Assembly (NCBI GenBank): GCA_023394655.1
Contig: JAEXAG010000043.1
Location: 1-15,643 of the forward strand
Reading direction: 5' to 3'
Source: Pseudomonadota bacterium
Lineage (GTDB): Bacteria; Pseudomonadota; Gammaproteobacteria; Xanthomonadales; Xanthomonadaceae
DNA length: 15,643 nucleotides
Shown here: positions 13,971 through 15,643 of the stretch, piece by piece
How the letters are laid out: every line of letters begins with the position of its first letter
How positions within the stretch are numbered: the stretch's first letter is position 1
The notes under the pieces: model-generated
The model's database searches: none
What the model was told of the DNA's origin: nothing
Seen by the model: only the letters and a program-made list of their open reading frames with translations
Program-made: the position numbers and the translations under genes

Positions 13971-14753
13971 ATGGCTCAATTCACGCTTCCGAAGAACTCC
14001 CAGGTCACCAAGGGCAAGCACTTCGCCGCGGCCGCCGGCAGCAAGTCGGTGCGCACCTTCAAGGTCTATCGCTGGAACCCGGACGACGGCCAGAACCCGC
14101 GCACCGACACCTACGAGGTGGATCTGGCGACTTGCGGCCCGATGGTCCTGGACGCCCTGCTGAAGATCAAGAACGAGATCGATCCGACGCTGACGCTGCG
14201 CCGTTCCTGCCGCGAGGGCATCTGCGGCTCCTGCGCGATGAACATCGACGGCACCAACACGCTGGCCTGCACCAAGGCCATCGAGGACTGTGCCGGCGGC
14301 GAGATCCCGATCTACCCGCTGCCGCACATGCCGGTGATCAAGGACCTGGTGCCGGACCTGACGCACTTCTACGCGCAGTACGCCTCGATCCGCCCGTGGC
14401 TGCGCACGCAGAGCCCGGAGCCGACCCGCGAGCGCCTGCAGTCGAAGGAGGACCGCGAGAAGCTCGACGGCCTGTACGAGTGCATCCTCTGCGCCTGCTG
14501 CAGCACCAGCTGCCCGAGCTACTGGTGGAATGGCGACCGCTACCTCGGCCCGGCGATCCTGCTGCAGGCCTACCGCTGGATCGTCGACTCGCGCGACGAG
14601 GACACCGGTGCGCGCCTGGACGACCTCGAGGATCCGTTCAAGCTGTATCGCTGCCACACCATCATGAACTGCGCGCGGACCTGCCCGAAGGGCCTGAACC
14701 CGGCCAAGGCGATCGGCGAGATCAAGCAGCTGATGCTGGCCCGCACGATGTGA
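13971..14753 (+). CDS. sdhB: Succinate dehydrogenase iron-sulfur subunit
   Basis: Carries electrons from FAD through three Fe-S clusters to ubiquinone. The 260-residue protein has every expected ligand. The [2Fe-2S] cluster uses C80, C85, C88 and C100 (SCREGICGSCAM). The [4Fe-4S] cluster uses C171, C174, C177 and C238. The [3Fe-4S] cluster uses C181, C228 and C234. The W185-W186 pair aligns with the quinone-site tryptophans of E. coli SdhB. An N-terminal extension of about 20 residues makes it longer than the E. coli protein (238). GGGGAGA (13958-13964) is a strong ribosome site 6 nt before the ATG, in the 15-bp gap after sdhA. Confidence 0.98.
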   Translation: MAQFTLPKNSQVTKGKHFAAAAGSKSVRTFKVYRWNPDDGQNPRTDTYEVDLATCGPMVLDALLKIKNEIDPTLTLRRSCREGICGSCAMNIDGTNTLACTKAIEDCAGGEIPIYPLPHMPVIKDLVPDLTHFYAQYASIRPWLRTQSPEPTRERLQSKEDREKLDGLYECILCACCSTSCPSYWWNGDRYLGPAILLQAYRWIVDSRDEDTGARLDDLEDPFKLYRCHTIMNCARTCPKGLNPAKAIGEIKQLMLARTM

Positions 14754-14755
14754 TC

Positions 14756-14782
14756 GATCCGCCACCTGTCCGGGTGGCGATC
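14756..14782 (+). other. GC-rich hairpin directly after sdhB
   Basis: CGCCACC (14760-14766) pairs with GGTGGCG (14773-14779) around a 6-nt loop, and GAT/ATC extends the stem across a bulged C, giving 10 pairs. It starts 2 nt after the sdhB stop. No T run follows, so it is more likely a 3'-end stabiliser or partial attenuator between sdhB and sdhE than a strong terminator. Confidence 0.45.
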
Positions 14783-14790
14783 CCTCCACG

Positions 14791-14811
14791 GCGCCGGGCG
14801 AGTCCCGGCGT
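14791..14811 (+). repeat. CGAGT-loop palindromic hairpin, copy B
   Basis: Second copy of the 10181-10201 element, in the 81-bp sdhB-sdhE gap. Stem GCGCCGGG pairs with CCCGGCGT (8 bp, with a G.U at the base) around the same CGAGT loop. Against copy A the loop-closing pair has changed from U.G to G-C and the basal pair from G-C to G.U, so pairing is kept in both. It lies 23 nt before the sdhE ATG. Confidence 0.6.
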
Positions 14812-14834
14812 CGGCGTTTCCCGGAGATGTCCGC

Positions 14835-15095
14835 ATGAGCGAATCCGAACCCGCGGCTACCGAGTTGCGCCGCATCCGCTGGCGCTGCCGACGCGGCATG
14901 CGCGAACTGGACCAGTTGTTCGAGCGCTATCTCGACCGCTGCTGGGCGCAGGATTCCGAAGACCGGAGGGCGATTTTCCTACGGCTGCTGGATTGTGAAG
15001 ACGACAAGCTGTGGCGATGGTTCATGGGCTACGAGGCCGCCGAAGATGTCGAAATCGCATCGCTCGTCCAGCGCATCCGCGAGCTGCCGCATTGA
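14835..15095 (+). CDS. sdhE: SdhE (YgfY) FAD assembly factor of succinate dehydrogenase
   Basis: A small cytoplasmic factor (86 residues) that promotes covalent attachment of FAD to SdhA. The signature RGxxE reads R20-G21-M-R-E24 within RRGMRELD. The surrounding helical bundle is typical of the family: the LDQLFERYLD segment, then LLDCEDDKLWRWFMGYE. CGGAGA (14822-14827) lies 7 nt before the ATG at 14835. An 81-bp gap with two hairpins separates it from sdhB, so its expression may be tuned separately from the structural subunits. The next gene overlaps its 3' end by 50 bp in another frame, the same pairing as E. coli sdhE-ygfX. Confidence 0.95.
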   Translation: MSESEPAATELRRIRWRCRRGMRELDQLFERYLDRCWAQDSEDRRAIFLRLLDCEDDKLWRWFMGYEAAEDVEIASLVQRIRELPH

Positions 15096-15495
15096 GTGGC
15101 GGCCCTCGCGGCTGATCGCCGCCTGGCTTGCCGCGCTGATGCTGCTGGCACCGTTCTCGGTGCTGGCGAGCGGGATGCCGCGATGGCTGGCCTGGCCGCT
15201 GGCCATCGGCGCGGCGGTGACAGCATGGCGGGTGCGTCGGCGCTGGTGCCGCATGCCGAAGCGCAGCCTGCTGGTGCGCGCCGAAGGGCCGCTGTCGGTG
15301 GATGGCGAGCTTTTCCCCGAATGGCGGCTGGAATGGCGCGGGCCACTGGCCTTCCTGCACTGGCGCGGGGCCGACGGCCGCATCGCCGGGCTGTCGTTCT
15401 GGCCCGACACCCTGCCTCCTGCCTTGCGACGTGAACTCCGGCTGGCGTCGCCGCCGGCTTCGGCTGTCTCGCCGGGTGCGGGGATGGCAACATAG
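15046..15495 (+). CDS. YgfX/CptA-like inner-membrane protein
   Basis: A 149-residue protein resembling YgfX, the partner always found beside sdhE in enterobacteria. It has a short N-terminal segment with SCRIEWRPSR, two closely spaced hydrophobic helices (about 24-42 and 48-60), a basic loop (WRVRRRWCRMPKR) and a soluble C-terminal part with a W-R-L-x-W-R-G pattern and the ending FWPDTLPPALRRELR, where YgfX proteins have a similar LRR-ILL ending. ATG 15046 is the only reasonable start before the first helix, so the gene overlaps sdhE by 50 bp. E. coli YgfX was reported as a toxin (CptA) acting on cytoskeletal proteins, but its role is debated; no function is claimed here. Confidence 0.78.
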   Translation: MSKSHRSSSASASCRIEWRPSRLIAAWLAALMLLAPFSVLASGMPRWLAWPLAIGAAVTAWRVRRRWCRMPKRSLLVRAEGPLSVDGELFPEWRLEWRGPLAFLHWRGADGRIAGLSFWPDTLPPALRRELRLASPPASAVSPGAGMAT

Positions 15496-15520
15496 CGGAC
15501 TGTCCCGGACGATGCTCGCC

Positions 15521-15643
15521 ATGTTCAAACCGCTGCCCGTCGCGATCGGCCTGCGCTACCTGCGCGCCAAGCGCCGCAATGGCTTCATCTCGTTCATCTC
15601 GCTGGCCTCGATGCTGGGGATCGCGCTGGGCGTGGCGGTGCTG
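15521..15643 (+). CDS. LolC/LolE-family lipoprotein-releasing ABC transporter permease (5' end only)
   Basis: Only the first 41 codons are in the window. The visible MFKPLPVAIGLRYLRAKRRN followed by GFISFISLASMLGIALGVAVL matches the start of LolC/LolE: a cytoplasmic amphipathic segment with a basic patch, then the first transmembrane helix with its GIALGV motif. The Lol complex extracts lipoproteins from the inner membrane for transport to the outer membrane. Whether this is LolC or LolE cannot be told from this fragment. ATG 15521 is preferred by family N-termini; in-frame ATG 15512 adds three residues and neither has a strong ribosome site. It lies 25 bp after the YgfX-like gene. Confidence 0.88.
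   Translation, partial: MFKPLPVAIGLRYLRAKRRNGFISFISLASMLGIALGVAVL

Noticed and set aside
12090..14789. 899-codon open frame on the minus strand opposite sdhD-sdhA-sdhB
   Set aside because: The plus strand encodes complete, motif-perfect SdhA and SdhB. The antisense translation is low-complexity in V/A/R/D/H/Q with no recognisable domain, as expected where GC-rich codons suppress stops on the opposite strand.
14827..14838. Three-codon frame ATG-TCC-GCA-TGA ending on the sdhE start codon
   Set aside because: Could in principle couple re-initiation at sdhE, but such a short frame is easily chance, and the CGGAGA site is too close to 14827 to serve it.

Overview
The window looks like chromosomal core DNA from a GC-rich gammaproteobacterium of the Xanthomonadaceae/Lysobacteraceae type (Lysobacter, Luteimonas, Thermomonas or Xanthomonas relatives). 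Three things support this: third codon positions are almost all G/C, HisS closely resembles the Xanthomonas form as I remember it, and the block sdhCDAB - sdhE - YgfX-like - lolC/E with divergent ygfZ has the gammaproteobacterial arrangement. I see no phage, transposase, IS, CRISPR array or rRNA.

Layout. (1) 1-4909, minus strand: a poly-N-acetylglucosamine (PNAG-type) exopolysaccharide operon, pgaA-pgaB-pgaC. The genes are outer-membrane porin, periplasmic de-N-acetylase/hydrolase and inner-membrane glycosyltransferase; pgaC runs off the left edge. pgaA and pgaB share an ATGA overlap, and pgaC starts 1 nt after the pgaB stop. (2) 4910-5320: a control region holding a perfect 12-bp palindrome and a TATAAC box upstream of pgaA, then a minus-strand tRNA-Pro(CGG) followed by its own terminator hairpin, then the hisS leader. 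(3) 5321-10171, plus strand: hisS, an aromatic amino-acid ammonia-lyase (HAL/PAL/TAL, MIO type) whose ATG overlaps the hisS stop, and a secreted calcineurin-like phosphoesterase 37 bp further on. (4) 10208-11050, minus strand: ygfZ, convergent with (3) and divergent from (5). (5) 11091-15495, plus strand: a succinate dehydrogenase biogenesis locus with SdhAF4-like (DUF1674) protein, sdhC, sdhD, sdhA, sdhB, sdhE and a YgfX/CptA-like membrane protein. (6) 15521-15643: the first codons of a LolC/LolE-type lipoprotein transporter permease.

How the genes fit together. Region 1 makes, deacetylates and exports a biofilm polysaccharide. Region 5 encodes all four complex II subunits with two factors tied to SdhA maturation (SdhAF4-like and SdhE); YgfZ, next door, supports Fe-S enzymes. 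Region 3 is the odd one. It couples histidyl-tRNA synthetase to an enlarged ammonia-lyase with a Thr-His pair at the substrate-selectivity site, a roughly 50-residue insertion, and no other hut gene in view.

The least expected observation is a pair of 21-nt hairpins at 10181-10201 and 14791-14811. They have the same CGAGT loop, near-identical 8-bp stems and a compensated closing pair, and each lies just after a gene end. They may belong to a dispersed palindromic repeat family. Overall most of the window is well-understood core genome; the lyase and the hairpins deserve follow-up.
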